Assembly: GCA_016744795.1 (NCBI GenBank)
Contig: JADGDR010000006.1
Coordinates: 124,001 to 188,000, forward strand
DNA from: Sulfurospirillum sp.
GTDB lineage: Bacteria; Campylobacterota; Campylobacteria; Campylobacterales; Sulfurospirillaceae
Reading direction: 5' to 3'
Length of the DNA: 64,000 bases
This document shows positions 53,082 through 63,455 of this stretch, piece by piece. The position numbers and the translations under genes were made by a program. The number at the start of each line of letters is the position of its first letter. Position 1 is the first letter of the stretch. Under the pieces are notes generated by a model. The model was not told the origin of the DNA. It ran no database searches and was given only the letters and a program-made list of their open reading frames with translations.

Positions 53082-55354
53082 ATTTTAAACAAAATTGCAA
53101 ATTCTATCCCTTTATCTATATTCTTTACGCCAAATTTTCCTTCATTATGCTCTTCGATTATAATTTTAGACATATAAAGTCCCAATCCCGTTCCATTTTT
53201 TCTATTTTTTGTTGAAAAATATGGGTCAAAAATATTTGGAAGAATTTTTGGTTTTATTCCACCGCCATTATCTGATATTAAAATCATATAATTGTTTTTA
53301 TCTTTTTTTGTTGTTATAATTATTTTTCTATTTTCACACTTTTTATCAATAAAATTATCTTCTGAATTTTTTAATATATTTAATATAACTTGTGTTAATT
53401 CATTTTGATAAATTAAGATATTATCATTGCTTTGATAGTCTGTTTTAACTTCGATATGTTTATTTTGCATAGATGTCAATACTATTTGTAAAGCTTTTTT
53501 TATTGGTGCTGTTATTGGTACGAATTCTTTTTCTCTATTTGGTTTGAAGAAGTCTCTAAAATCATCAATGGTGGTAGATAAAAACTGAACATACTCTCCT
53601 ATTTCGTCATATCTAATATGTGTTGATTTTAAGTAATTTTCTACTTCTTCCTCTTTTGAAAAATCAATTTTTTTATTTTTTAATTGAAGTTTCATACCAA
53701 TAATAGCACTTCCAATAGATCCTAAAGGTTGTCTCCATTGATGTGCAATCATACTAATCATCTCACCCATTTGAGCTAAACGAGATTGTTGGAGTAATTC
53801 TTCTTTTCTCTTTTTTTGTTCTTTTTTAAGTTTTTTTTCTATTGTTATATCTTTGGTTACTACAAGTATGCTTTTTTTGTCAGGCATAAGAGCAAAATCT
53901 ATTAAAACATCAATTGTATTACCATCTTTTATGATATGTTGTTTTACATATCCATGAAAAAATCCTTTTTTTTGAACAATTTTAAGTATTTTTATTGATT
54001 TCTTTTTTGAACGAGAAGTTGTTAATTCAAGAGAAGATGTTTTATAAAATTCTTCTTTTGAAAAACCTGTAATTTTTTCATAAGCATTATTTACTAATAA
54101 AAAATTAGAATTCAAATCTATAATAGCAATACCGTTTTTTACTGTATTAAATATTTTTTCAAACAGCATTGTTGATTTTTTTATCTCTTTAACTTGTAGT
54201 GAAACTCTATTTTCTAAGTTATTATTTAGCTCTTGTATTTTTTTGTTTGAAAGATTTAATGCTCTAATTTGTTGGACTTTAAAAAAAATAAATATTGATG
54301 TAAATGAGATAATTAGTAAAGTTATAAAAGCTTTTATCCAAATTGCATAAATTATAAAAAAAGAGTTATTTTTATTTATAACCATAGGATTTTTAAATTC
54401 TAAATCTTTAATTTGAATTCCAAATCTATTTAAATTCTTTTCATTTATATATAGATTATTACCTTCTGTATATTTGAATTTGATATTTTTTATTTGAGTT
54501 CCATTCATATAATTTAAAATATCTAATGCAGCAATTTTACCACTTGTTTTACTATCTATACAGTCTCCACCAATGATATTAGTGTTAGGAAGATTTGTAT
54601 AGATTTTATCATGGGTTATCATTGGATTTTTGTATATATTTGTGATATATTCTAAGGCTAGTATCTCGTTGACATGTTCGTTGTTTTTATTGAATGCTGC
54701 AAAAACCATTAGCATAAGAACAGAATTTTTGTCATAATCATGCAATTGCTCAATTACTTCTTCGATGTTTGAATAATCCAAATATATAAAATTTATATTT
54801 TTTTGTGTTTTATATTTTTTTTTATAACCTTCAATTATTTTATGAGAAGTTATTGTATTGTCGCCAACGAAGTAGATAGTTTTTAAATTTTTTTTTAAAT
54901 TTTTTGCAAGTTTCAGGTTTGCTAATGGATTTTTTTCTTCAAATACACCAGTAAATTTACTTTTATCAAGAATTTTTGCAAGTTTAAGATTGTTAACGCC
55001 TGAAAAGAAGAATTTTGAATTTTTAAATATCTTTTTTTTCTTATTTCTTAAAACAAAGTTTATGGCATTATCATCAGTTGTAATGACTATATCTAAGTTA
55101 AGCTTTTTATACTTATTAACGTAATAATTCAGTAGATTTTGTTCAGTTTTTTTAGTTGGTATAAACGCTTTTGTATCCATAAATTCTACAAATATATTTA
55201 ATCTTTTATCTACCTTTAGTGTTTCTACTATAGCCTCAGATTGTTCTTTTGACCATCTTGAAGTTGGAGAGTATGAGTTAAGCACTAATACGTTTTGACC
55301 AAGCACATATGTGCAGATTAGTAACATGTAGACAATTATTTTCATTTTTAACAC
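53078..55354 (-). CDS. Sensor histidine kinase with ABC-substrate-binding-like periplasmic domain
   Basis: A 758-residue kinase. After a signal helix, residues about 20-300 form a periplasmic domain of the ABC_sub_bind type (NVLVLNSYSPTSRWSKEQSE, DIVITTDDNAINFVL, FFFSGVNNLKLAKIL, THDKIYTNLPNTNIIGGDC). A membrane helix (about 338-358) leads to a PAS domain (IFNTVKNGIAIIDLNSNFLL), then the H-box MISMIAHQWRQPLGS, N-box LNILKNSEDNF, G1 ISDNGGGIKP and G2 GTGLGLYMSKII. It starts 97 bases from the GntP permease gene, divergently, so glycerate or another sugar acid is a likely signal (inference). Confidence 0.85.
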   Translation of the reverse strand: MLKMKIIVYMLLICTYVLGQNVLVLNSYSPTSRWSKEQSEAIVETLKVDKRLNIFVEFMDTKAFIPTKKTEQNLLNYYVNKYKKLNLDIVITTDDNAINFVLRNKKKKIFKNSKFFFSGVNNLKLAKILDKSKFTGVFEEKNPLANLKLAKNLKKNLKTIYFVGDNTITSHKIIEGYKKKYKTQKNINFIYLDYSNIEEVIEQLHDYDKNSVLMLMVFAAFNKNNEHVNEILALEYITNIYKNPMITHDKIYTNLPNTNIIGGDCIDSKTSGKIAALDILNYMNGTQIKNIKFKYTEGNNLYINEKNLNRFGIQIKDLEFKNPMVINKNNSFFIIYAIWIKAFITLLIISFTSIFIFFKVQQIRALNLSNKKIQELNNNLENRVSLQVKEIKKSTMLFEKIFNTVKNGIAIIDLNSNFLLVNNAYEKITGFSKEEFYKTSSLELTTSRSKKKSIKILKIVQKKGFFHGYVKQHIIKDGNTIDVLIDFALMPDKKSILVVTKDITIEKKLKKEQKKRKEELLQQSRLAQMGEMISMIAHQWRQPLGSIGSAIIGMKLQLKNKKIDFSKEEEVENYLKSTHIRYDEIGEYVQFLSTTIDDFRDFFKPNREKEFVPITAPIKKALQIVLTSMQNKHIEVKTDYQSNDNILIYQNELTQVILNILKNSEDNFIDKKCENRKIIITTKKDKNNYMILISDNGGGIKPKILPNIFDPYFSTKNRKNGTGLGLYMSKIIIEEHNEGKFGVKNIDKGIEFAILFKI

Positions 55355-55450
55355 CTAATTTTTCAATTAATTTGCATTATACTTTATTTTGCAATTATTG
55401 TGCAAACCTCTTAAGTTAGAATAAGTACAAATTTATTATAAAGGGTATAT

Positions 55451-56791
55451 ATGTTAGTAGTTATTTTACTTGTAGCTATAGGTTTTATAGTTCTTGCAAC
55501 TAGTAAGTGGAAGTTGCATCCTTTTCTTGCTTTACTCATAGCGGCTTATGGTATTGCATTAAGTGTCGGTATGGGACAGGCTGATATAGCTAAGACAATT
55601 ACAAAAGGATTTGGTGGGATTCTTGCGTACATTGGTATTGTTATTGTTTTAGGTACGATAATAGGTGTTATACTCGAAAAGAGTGGGGCAGCAATAAAAA
55701 TGGCAAATGTTGTTTTAAAAATTGTTGGTAAAAAACGTCCGGTATTGGCTATGTCATTTATCGGCTATATTGTATCAATTCCAGTATTCTGTGATAGTGG
55801 TTTTGTAATTTTAAATGCATTAAAAAGATCAATGGCTAAAGAGTTACAAGTTTCAGGAGTTGCTATGAGTGTGGCACTTGCAACTGGGCTTTTTGCTACT
55901 CATACACTTGTTCCTCCTACCCCAGGTCCTATTGCAGCAGCTGGTAACTTAATGGTAGATAATCTTGGTCTTGTTATCCTTTTTGGTATAGGTATTTCAA
56001 TTATCACTATGCTTGCAGGTTATTTTTGGGCATTAAGAGCTGGTAAAATATATAAAAGTGGAGAAGATACTCTTGTCGATTTATCAAAAGACAGTGAAGT
56101 TGTAGAAAAATATGGTGAACTTCCAAGTGCTTTTAAATCATTTGCACCTATATTTGTGCCGATTTTGTTGATGGCAATGTCTAGCATTGTTAAACTTGCA
56201 TTTAGTGATGCAAGTGATACAACAATATATAAATTATTTATATTTTTAGGAAATCCAACAAATGCACTATTTATTGGTGTTTTATTTGCAACAATGCTTC
56301 TGCCTAAACTAAATGAAGAGACGCTTTCTGGTTGGGTTGGAGAAGGTATTAAAAATGCTGGTGAAATCTTAATTATTACTGGTGCAGGTGGAGCACTTGG
56401 TACAGTTCTTAAAGCTAGTGGTATTGGTGGATATTTGGGAGATATATTGCAAACATTAAGCCTTGGAATACTAGTGCCATTTATTATTTCGGCTGCTCTT
56501 AAAACTGCTCAAGGGTCATCTACTACAGCTCTTGTTGTTACTTCAACAATAATGTTTCCTTTACTTACGAGTCTTGGTTTGGACAGTGAAATAGGTAGAG
56601 TACTCACAGTTATGGCAATTGGTGCAGGAGCTATGACAGTTAGTCATGCAAATGATAGTTTTTTCTGGGTTGTATCAAGATTTAGTAAAATGGATGTTGC
56701 CACAGCATATAGAGCATATACAGTAGCAACATTAATTCAAGGTTTAGTAACAATTGGTATTGTTGTGATTTTAGCAGGAGTTTTACTTTAA
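55451..56791 (+). CDS. GntP-family permease, probably for glycerate
   Basis: A 446-residue permease with about 12-14 membrane helices. GntP landmarks: KWKLHPFLALLIAAYGIALSVGM, GFGGILAYIGIVIVLGTIIGVILEKSGAA, SIPVFCDSGFVIL, ATHTLVPPTPGPIAAAGNL and AALKTAQGSSTTALVVTSTIM. The family takes up gluconate, glycerate and similar sugar acids with protons. The gene is two bases from a glycerate kinase gene, which points to D-glycerate. Ribosome site AAAGGG before the ATG. Confidence 0.9.
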   Translation: MLVVILLVAIGFIVLATSKWKLHPFLALLIAAYGIALSVGMGQADIAKTITKGFGGILAYIGIVIVLGTIIGVILEKSGAAIKMANVVLKIVGKKRPVLAMSFIGYIVSIPVFCDSGFVILNALKRSMAKELQVSGVAMSVALATGLFATHTLVPPTPGPIAAAGNLMVDNLGLVILFGIGISIITMLAGYFWALRAGKIYKSGEDTLVDLSKDSEVVEKYGELPSAFKSFAPIFVPILLMAMSSIVKLAFSDASDTTIYKLFIFLGNPTNALFIGVLFATMLLPKLNEETLSGWVGEGIKNAGEILIITGAGGALGTVLKASGIGGYLGDILQTLSLGILVPFIISAALKTAQGSSTTALVVTSTIMFPLLTSLGLDSEIGRVLTVMAIGAGAMTVSHANDSFFWVVSRFSKMDVATAYRAYTVATLIQGLVTIGIVVILAGVLL

Positions 56792-56792
56792 T

Positions 56793-57932
56793 ATGAAGAC
56801 TATAATTGCAATAGATTCTTTTAAAGGCTGTGCGAGTTCAAATGAACTTGCACAGCAAATAAAACAAGGAATTTTAAAAGTTTATAAAGATAGTGAGATT
56901 ATAATTTGTCCTATTGCCGATGGTGGTGAAGGTACTGTTGAAGCTCTTAGTTCTATTGAGGGAAGTAGGTTGGTTTTAGCAACGTGTAGTAATCCACTTG
57001 GTGAAAAAATTCAAGCTCAGTACGTTATTTTAAAAGATAATATAGCTGTTATTGAGATGGCAAGTGCTAGTGGTTTGGAGCTTATAAGTGAAAATGAAAG
57101 AAATCCTGGGATAACTTCTACATTTGGAACGGGAGATCTTATAAAAGATGCTATAAAAAAAGGTGTAAGAGAGTTTATTATTGGCATAGGCGGAAGTGCT
57201 ACTAATGATGCTGGACTTGGTATGTTAAGAAGTTTAGGTTTTAGATTTTTAGATAAACTTGGCAATGAAATAAGTTTGGCTAAAGAGTTAGGAAAGATTG
57301 TAAAGATTGATAGATCTAAGAGTTTAGAAGAGTTAAAAGAGTGTAAATTTAAAATAGCTTGTGATGTAAATAATCCACTTTTTGGTGAAAATGGTGCTGC
57401 ACATATTTATGCTAAGCAAAAAGGTGCTGATGAAAAAATGATTTTGGATTTAGACGAACAACTTAAACATTTTGCAAAAGTTGTAGAAGATAAAGTTGAA
57501 AAAAAATTAAATGAATATCCAGGAGCAGGAGCTGCAGGTGGACTTGGTTTTGGTTTTTTAGCTTTTTTAAATTCGGAGTTAAAATCAGGTATAAAAATTA
57601 TTTTAGAACAATTAGATATAAAAGGCAAAATAAAAGGTGCCGATTTTGTTGTAACAGGTGAGGGTAAGATAGATAAGCAATCAGCTATGGGAAAAGTACT
57701 TAGTGGCATAGGCAAGGTTTGTAAAGAAGAGGGTGTTACATGTATAGCATTAAGTGGTAATTCTAGTGAAGCTGATTTGAGTATTCATGAAATTGGAATA
57801 ACGGCATTTTTCCCAATTTTGAATTGCCCTATAAACTTGAAAGATGCTATGTTTAAACAAAATGCTTTGGCTTTAACACAGAAAAAAACGGAACAAATAT
57901 TTAGATTGATTAAAGCTACAAGTAAAACTTGA
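56793..57932 (+). CDS. glxK: Glycerate kinase (GlxK/GarK family)
   Basis: A 379-residue kinase of the family that includes GarK and GlxK. Motifs: IAIDSFKGCASSNELA, CPIADGGEGTVEAL, FIIGIGGSATNDAGLGMLRSLG, YPGAGAAGGLGFGFLAF and FVVTGEGKIDKQSAMGK. Known members make 2-phosphoglycerate from D-glycerate, which enolase turns to PEP. The gene sits between a GntP permease and pyruvate kinase, giving a complete line from uptake to pyruvate apart from enolase. Confidence 0.92.
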   Translation: MKTIIAIDSFKGCASSNELAQQIKQGILKVYKDSEIIICPIADGGEGTVEALSSIEGSRLVLATCSNPLGEKIQAQYVILKDNIAVIEMASASGLELISENERNPGITSTFGTGDLIKDAIKKGVREFIIGIGGSATNDAGLGMLRSLGFRFLDKLGNEISLAKELGKIVKIDRSKSLEELKECKFKIACDVNNPLFGENGAAHIYAKQKGADEKMILDLDEQLKHFAKVVEDKVEKKLNEYPGAGAAGGLGFGFLAFLNSELKSGIKIILEQLDIKGKIKGADFVVTGEGKIDKQSAMGKVLSGIGKVCKEEGVTCIALSGNSSEADLSIHEIGITAFFPILNCPINLKDAMFKQNALALTQKKTEQIFRLIKATSKT

Positions 57933-57983
57933 TATAATCTCATAATAATTATGGATTATAATTAAAAAATAAGGAGTGCTACA

Positions 57984-59429
57984 GTGCGTAAAAAGACAAA
58001 AATTTTAGCAACAGTTGGTCCAGCAAGTGATAGTTTAGAGGTTTTAGAGGGTTTAATAAAAGCAGGAGTCAATGTATTTCGTTTAAATTTTAGCCATGGA
58101 ACTCATGAATATCACTCTGAAACAATAAAAAAAATCAGAGAAGCTTCAAAGAATACGAATATAAAAGTAGGAGTTTTACAAGATATATGTGGTCCTAAAG
58201 TAAGAGTTGGACAACTTGAATCAGATTTTTATCTTAAAAAAGGTGATAGCGTAATTTTTACAAAAGAGGCTATTGTAGGTAAAAAAATAGATGATAATAG
58301 TTATAGAGTATGTATAAATCAGCCAAATATTTTGGATATGATGAAAGAAAATGAATATATCTATATGTGTGATGGCTCAATTAGAGCTAAGGTAATAAGC
58401 ACTAATGGTGATGTAGTAACACACATAGATAATGATGGAAAACTATCATCAAATAAGGGTGTAAATTTTCCAAATACAGTTATTAATATAGAAGTAATTA
58501 CACCAAAAGATGAAAAAGATTTACTCTGGGGTGCTGAGCAAAAAGTAGATTTTGTAGCAATCTCTTTTGTTCAAAATGCAAAAGATGTTCTTCGTGCTCG
58601 TGGTATTTTAGATGGTCATGGTTCAAAATCACAGCTTTTTTCAAAAATAGAAAAGTTTGATGCAGTTGAAAATTTTGAAGAGATTTTAGAAGTTAGTGAT
58701 GGGATTATGGTTGCTCGTGGTGACTTGGGTATAGAGGTTCCTTACTCAAAAGTTCCTACTATTCAGAAAAAAATTATTCGTATGGCAAATTCAGCTTCGA
58801 AACCAGTAATTACCGCAACACAGATGCTTTTGTCTATGACAGAAAATGATATGGCAACAAGAGCTGAGATAAGTGATGTAGCAAATGCTGTTTTAGATGG
58901 AACAGACGCAGTTATGCTTAGTGAGGAGAGTGCTATAGGGGTAAATCCAGTTAATGTAGTAGAAGTGATGACAAATACAATCATTGAAACAGAGAAAATT
59001 TACTCTTATAATAAGTTTGGTAAGTTTGATTATTTAGATGACACTGATATTATCTCAGCCTCTGTTGCAAAATTGGCAAGAAACCTAAAAGTAAAAGCGA
59101 TTCTTTCTCTTACAAGTTCAGGAAAAAGTGCAAAAAAATTAGCTAGATATAGAATTAAAAATAATATTTATGCAATCACTCATAGTGAAAGAGTTGCACG
59201 TTCACTTACAATGACATGGGGTGTACATCCTATTATGAATATAGATTTAAGTACATCAGAAGAGATGCTTGGGCATGCTTTACAAGTAGGTTGTTCAAAA
59301 GGTTTTATAGATAAAAATAAAACATATATTGTTACAGCAGGTTACCCAGCTGGTATTGAGGGAAGTACAAATTTTCTTCATATACTTAAACGTGAACAAG
59401 TAGAGTATTATTTAGATTTAATCAGTTAA
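57984..59429 (+). CDS. pyk: Pyruvate kinase
   Basis: A 481-residue pyruvate kinase starting with GTG at 57984 after AAGGAG. Motifs: ILATVGPASDSLEVLEGLIKAGVNVFRLNFSHG, the catalytic Lys in FSKIEKFDAVENF, MVARGDLGIEVPYSKVP and KPVITATQML, then AVMLSEESAIG with Glu of the active site. It makes pyruvate and ATP from PEP. Its place 51 bases after glycerate kinase suggests it serves glycerate use. Its end overlaps the convergent SpoIIE-type gene by 12 bases. Confidence 0.96.
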   Translation: MRKKTKILATVGPASDSLEVLEGLIKAGVNVFRLNFSHGTHEYHSETIKKIREASKNTNIKVGVLQDICGPKVRVGQLESDFYLKKGDSVIFTKEAIVGKKIDDNSYRVCINQPNILDMMKENEYIYMCDGSIRAKVISTNGDVVTHIDNDGKLSSNKGVNFPNTVINIEVITPKDEKDLLWGAEQKVDFVAISFVQNAKDVLRARGILDGHGSKSQLFSKIEKFDAVENFEEILEVSDGIMVARGDLGIEVPYSKVPTIQKKIIRMANSASKPVITATQMLLSMTENDMATRAEISDVANAVLDGTDAVMLSEESAIGVNPVNVVEVMTNTIIETEKIYSYNKFGKFDYLDDTDIISASVAKLARNLKVKAILSLTSSGKSAKKLARYRIKNNIYAITHSERVARSLTMTWGVHPIMNIDLSTSEEMLGHALQVGCSKGFIDKNKTYIVTAGYPAGIEGSTNFLHILKREQVEYYLDLIS

Positions 59430-61082
59430 CTTTACGATAAAAATAATTTGGTTTGCAATATTGTTATAGTAGATTCCCAATGTTGCACTCCTACTCATAA
59501 AAATTCCTCTGCAATGATAACTTCTATTTACTCCAAAAATTGAAGATAATATGGTAGTATCGAAACCTACTCCTTCATCTTTAATTTTTACTAAAAGATA
59601 GTTATTTAAGTCATAGATATCAATTGATATTCTTTTTTTGCAGAGTATTTCTTGTTTATTGATAAAATCAAAGTATTCATCACTCTCTACAAGAGAGTGT
59701 TTTTCCCCTCCACTAATATGTAAATTACCATGTTCATAAGCATTCATAAGTAGTTCCATAAATGCTATGCCTGCATGTGATTTTGTTTTTTGACATTTTG
59801 TTTTTTGTAAAAGTATTTTCTCAAACCATTCGTTTGCTTTTTCTATTTCATCTAGTTTAGAATCAATCATCATGGACTTGATTGGTTTATCAAGAAAAAT
59901 GTTGTTTAGGAATATAAAAGTTATATCATCCTCTTGTTTTGCTATTTTTGATATTATCTTTTTTCTTAAATCTTCTCTAGTTATTGAATTTTTAAAATCT
60001 TCTTCTATATATTTTGCATATGTGTCTTCTTCATTTTGTAAACTATTTTCTACTAAACCATCACTATAAATAAGAAGTTTCTTGATGTTTTTAAAAGGTA
60101 ATTTTTCAGTTTTAAAATCTTTTGTATAAGCACTTAATGGAGGGTTATTAGATTTTAATTTTGTTAACTCATTATCTTTATTTGTAATAAGGATTGAAGG
60201 CATTGAAAAAGAAGCATATTCTATGGTGTGTTTATTTGAATCCATTAGAACAAAAGAGATAGAAAGTATTTCATCATCTAAAAGTATTTTTTGAGTATGT
60301 TTAATTGCATTTTGAGTGAGATTTTTTAAAGAAAAACTTTTTTTTGTTTTTATATGCAGGTCAATGCGTCTGTTTAAAAATGATGTTGCTATCAATGCAC
60401 TTATAGAAGCTGAGAGTCCTTTACCCATACCATCAATGAGAAAAAGAAAAATAATATCTTTATTTATGATTCTTGCAGAGTAGCTATCTCCACTTATGAT
60501 GTCTCGTGGAGTATATAAAAAATCAATAATTGTTATTGACTCATCTGTTTGTTTTAGCTGCTTGTAATAAAAATCATTTCTAATTACTTTTAATGCTTTT
60601 TGAAAAGATAGACTTTCTTGATAATCAGAGTAGTGAACTCTGTCTTTTAATGCGTTGACTTCCTCTTGTTGTCTTTCTTGAATATATTTTTTTGCCAAAA
60701 GCTGTTTTGTGGCATCTTCTATGGCGTCAATTAGGAGAGTCGTTTCAAATGGTTTTTTAACAAAACGAGTAACTCTTAAATGTAAGGCTTCAGTAAGAAT
60801 ATTTACTTGTTCAAAGGAAGATGCAAAGATAATTGGTGTTTCTTCATCATTTTTTCTTATTTGTCTAATAAAATCTATGCCAGATATACCATTAAAACTT
60901 TGAGCAGTTATGATAATATCTATTTTGTTCTTTTCATAAATCAACAAACCATCTTCTGCATTTTTAGCAAATAGAATTCTTTTAAATAGAATTTTCAAAA
61001 CTTCTTCATAAATAGCGGAGATAGCATTAGAACTCTCAACACATAAAAGTGTAAGAGTTTTTAAGTGTGGTCTAAGTATCAA
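59418..61082 (-). CDS. Receiver-SpoIIE phosphatase-HATPase signalling protein
   Basis: A 554-residue protein in three parts. Residues 1-130 are a receiver-like domain, but the phosphorylation Asp is gone (IIITAQSFNGISG, Ala in its place); FVKKPF is kept. Residues about 180-380 are a PP2C/SpoIIE phosphatase with RDIISGDSYSARI and FLIDGMGKGLSASISAL (metal-binding Asp). Residues about 420-550 are a GHKL ATPase like RsbW: GIAFMELLMNAYEHGN and VKIKDEGVGFD. A protein with both phosphatase and kinase modules can set the phosphorylation of a STAS antagonist, here probably the product of 63061-63354 in the same operon. Confidence 0.85.
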   Translation of the reverse strand: MILRPHLKTLTLLCVESSNAISAIYEEVLKILFKRILFAKNAEDGLLIYEKNKIDIIITAQSFNGISGIDFIRQIRKNDEETPIIFASSFEQVNILTEALHLRVTRFVKKPFETTLLIDAIEDATKQLLAKKYIQERQQEEVNALKDRVHYSDYQESLSFQKALKVIRNDFYYKQLKQTDESITIIDFLYTPRDIISGDSYSARIINKDIIFLFLIDGMGKGLSASISALIATSFLNRRIDLHIKTKKSFSLKNLTQNAIKHTQKILLDDEILSISFVLMDSNKHTIEYASFSMPSILITNKDNELTKLKSNNPPLSAYTKDFKTEKLPFKNIKKLLIYSDGLVENSLQNEEDTYAKYIEEDFKNSITREDLRKKIISKIAKQEDDITFIFLNNIFLDKPIKSMMIDSKLDEIEKANEWFEKILLQKTKCQKTKSHAGIAFMELLMNAYEHGNLHISGGEKHSLVESDEYFDFINKQEILCKKRISIDIYDLNNYLLVKIKDEGVGFDTTILSSIFGVNRSYHCRGIFMSRSATLGIYYNNIANQIIFIVKLTD

Positions 61083-61084
61083 AT

Positions 61085-63064
61085 TTATACTTTAAATTCT
61101 TTTAGAGAATTTTCAAGGATATTTGCATTTTTAGATAAAACATCTGCAACTTCATGTATATTTGTGCTTAAGTTTTCATTTTCATCTGAACTTTCAACTA
61201 TAGCTTTCATAAAAACAATAAGTTCCTTTGTTTTAGTTGCAATGTAAATTGCTTTTTGCATTACATTTGTTGACTTTCCACTTGTTACATTTAGTTTATC
61301 TTTAGTGCCTGTTACATCACTAATAAGTTCAACTGATAGTTTTGCAGTCTCTTGCATCTCTTCTGATGTTAGTTTAGATTGTTGCGACATATTATTTATG
61401 TTTTGATTTATTACATTTACACTTACGCTTATTTCATTAAGACTTTTTTGAGTACGTTCTGCAAGTTTTCGTACTTCATCTGCAACGACTGCAAATCCTC
61501 TTCCATGCTCTCCTGCTCTTGCTGCTTCTATTGCTGCATTTAGTGCTAACAGATTTGTTTGATCTGCTATATCACTTATAATGTTTAAAATTTCAGTTAT
61601 ATTTCTTGCTTGTTCTGTTAAGTCTTCTACTTTTATGGAAAGTTCAGATTGTCTTTGTGAACCATGTTCTATATTTTTCACTGAAGTATCTAGTTTATCT
61701 ATAAATTCATTTAGTGTAATTTCTGTAGATTCTAAATCTTCGGTAGTGCTTATTGAAGCTTCTTCGACTTCATCTAGTCTTGTTCCTACATCTTCAATAA
61801 GATGATTCATTTGAGTAACTTTTTTTTGTTGTTGTGTTAAGTTTTTACTTAAATTAATAACTACATTGTCAAGCTTTTGACTTTGTTTAGTTGTTGTATG
61901 AGCAACAGTAGTACTTTCTTGAATTGTATGAGCAAAAGATTTTATCATTTCGTTGATAGAGTTTGATATTTGAGTTAACTCATTTTTGGGACCTTTTGTC
62001 GATATTGTTTTTGAAAGATCTCTATTTTTCGATATATATTCTATTTGAGTTCTATTCTCGCTAACACTACTTAGAATACTTTTTTGAATCCAAATTAAAA
62101 ACGTAATAAGTATTAAACTAAATATAACATTTACTCCAATTTCTATATAAGCAGTTGATTTGTTATTATTTTCTAGTTTAATAATTAATTGTGTATTTAA
62201 TTTTGAGATTTCATCATCTATCTTTTTTAGAATATTTATCTTTTTTGTAATAGTTTTAAACCAAGTAATAGGATCTTTATCAAATCCTCCTTTATAAGCT
62301 TTTTCAAGAGCTATTTTTCTATAAGATTCTACTTGTGCTATTGAGTTGTCTTTTATAGCTTCTTCGTAAAAGTTTACCATATCATTATTGGCTATAGATA
62401 AAAAAGCATCGGTATAACTACTTTGTTCTGTTGTTAATTTTAGCCATTTTACAAACATTCCTTTTTTAAAGGAGTTATTAGCAAATGTTACACTTAAAAC
62501 AGCCCTTTCAATTCCTGCTCTCTCTTTTGATTTTAAAAAGTTTGAATAAGCAGAAAGTGCTTTTACGAGTTCTGGTGAGTTTGCAAGTTTGGCTGTTAAT
62601 GAAATTACTTTTAGTATATGATCATTTAAATTTGTATAAAAATCAACACTATCTTTAGTCGATATTGCAAGATTACTTACTTTTTCTCTTATAGTAGGGA
62701 TTTGCGATGAAATATTCACAATAGTTGCTAATTCATTTTTAAGTTTTTTTGAAAAATCATTTAGGTTTAGAGTAGATATATTTGTTCTTAAAAGTTTTAA
62801 CTTTTCATCAGTCAACTTTCTTTGTTTTGGTAAGATAGTAGTGAATTTTTTTCCATTTGAACCTAGAAAACCTGCACTAGCTCCCCTCTCTTTTTGTGTT
62901 TCATGTATAAACAGACTAAGTTTGCCTGAAAGAACATTTAGTTTTTCAACTTTTTCAAGAATTTTCTCTTTTTCTAGGCTTTGTGTGACTACGCCATAAA
63001 TATTAAATACTGTGTAAAGTAGTACTAAACCTAAGATAAGGGATAGTTTTTGTTTTATATTCAT
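61085..63064 (-). CDS. Methyl-accepting chemotaxis protein with NIT sensor domain
   Basis: A 659-residue chemoreceptor. One membrane helix is near the N-terminus (about 8-26) and one at about 306-326, with a nitrate/nitrite-sensing (NIT) type periplasmic domain between ([22 protein letters not shown], where Arg is the family's key residue). A HAMP-like segment follows and the signalling tip is [40 protein letters not shown]. It overlaps the STAS gene upstream by four bases and is two bases from the SpoIIE gene downstream, so chemoreception and partner switching share one operon. Confidence 0.92.
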   Translation of the reverse strand: MNIKQKLSLILGLVLLYTVFNIYGVVTQSLEKEKILEKVEKLNVLSGKLSLFIHETQKERGASAGFLGSNGKKFTTILPKQRKLTDEKLKLLRTNISTLNLNDFSKKLKNELATIVNISSQIPTIREKVSNLAISTKDSVDFYTNLNDHILKVISLTAKLANSPELVKALSAYSNFLKSKERAGIERAVLSVTFANNSFKKGMFVKWLKLTTEQSSYTDAFLSIANNDMVNFYEEAIKDNSIAQVESYRKIALEKAYKGGFDKDPITWFKTITKKINILKKIDDEISKLNTQLIIKLENNNKSTAYIEIGVNVIFSLILITFLIWIQKSILSSVSENRTQIEYISKNRDLSKTISTKGPKNELTQISNSINEMIKSFAHTIQESTTVAHTTTKQSQKLDNVVINLSKNLTQQQKKVTQMNHLIEDVGTRLDEVEEASISTTEDLESTEITLNEFIDKLDTSVKNIEHGSQRQSELSIKVEDLTEQARNITEILNIISDIADQTNLLALNAAIEAARAGEHGRGFAVVADEVRKLAERTQKSLNEISVSVNVINQNINNMSQQSKLTSEEMQETAKLSVELISDVTGTKDKLNVTSGKSTNVMQKAIYIATKTKELIVFMKAIVESSDENENLSTNIHEVADVLSKNANILENSLKEFKV

Positions 63065-63354
63065 AACTCATCCTTTTGTACATTAAATTGTGAGATTAAA
63101 TTTAGTTCATCTAATAAGTAATATAATCTTTCATCCTTAACGTTCATAGTAATATCTATTTTGTCTTTATATATTAGTTTTGTTAAATATCCTATTACTG
63201 AAGATGTGATAGATATAGAGTTTATGATTTCGAGTGTAATTGATTTGTTTTGGTTAGTTATATTATCTAAACAAAATTTTATTTTCTGTAAATCACCTAT
63301 ACTCTTTATATTTCCTTCTATTGTGACAATAGCCCCTTTATTCGTAATTTCCAT
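63061..63354 (-). CDS. STAS-domain anti-sigma-antagonist-like protein
   Basis: A 97-residue single STAS domain: [20 protein letters not shown] at the start and the region [23 protein letters not shown] (about 58-80), where a phosphorylatable Ser is expected in the SxTSS stretch. It is first in a three-gene operon with the NIT chemoreceptor and the SpoIIE-HATPase protein. The expected role is to be phosphorylated by the HATPase domain and dephosphorylated by the SpoIIE domain. The downstream target is not visible here. Confidence 0.8.
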   Translation of the reverse strand: MEITNKGAIVTIEGNIKSIGDLQKIKFCLDNITNQNKSITLEIINSISITSSVIGYLTKLIYKDKIDITMNVKDERLYYLLDELNLISQFNVQKDEL

Positions 63355-63455
63355 TAGAATTCCTTAGGATCTTTAATATTATATTCTATCTAAATAAAAT
63401 TAAAATTTACAATAACTACACATAAATCGAGTATTATTTCACATAAGGAGTAAAA

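Noticed and set aside
57017-57715. Open frames opposite the glycerate kinase gene
   Set aside because: Proline- and serine-rich mirror frames of a well-supported gene.
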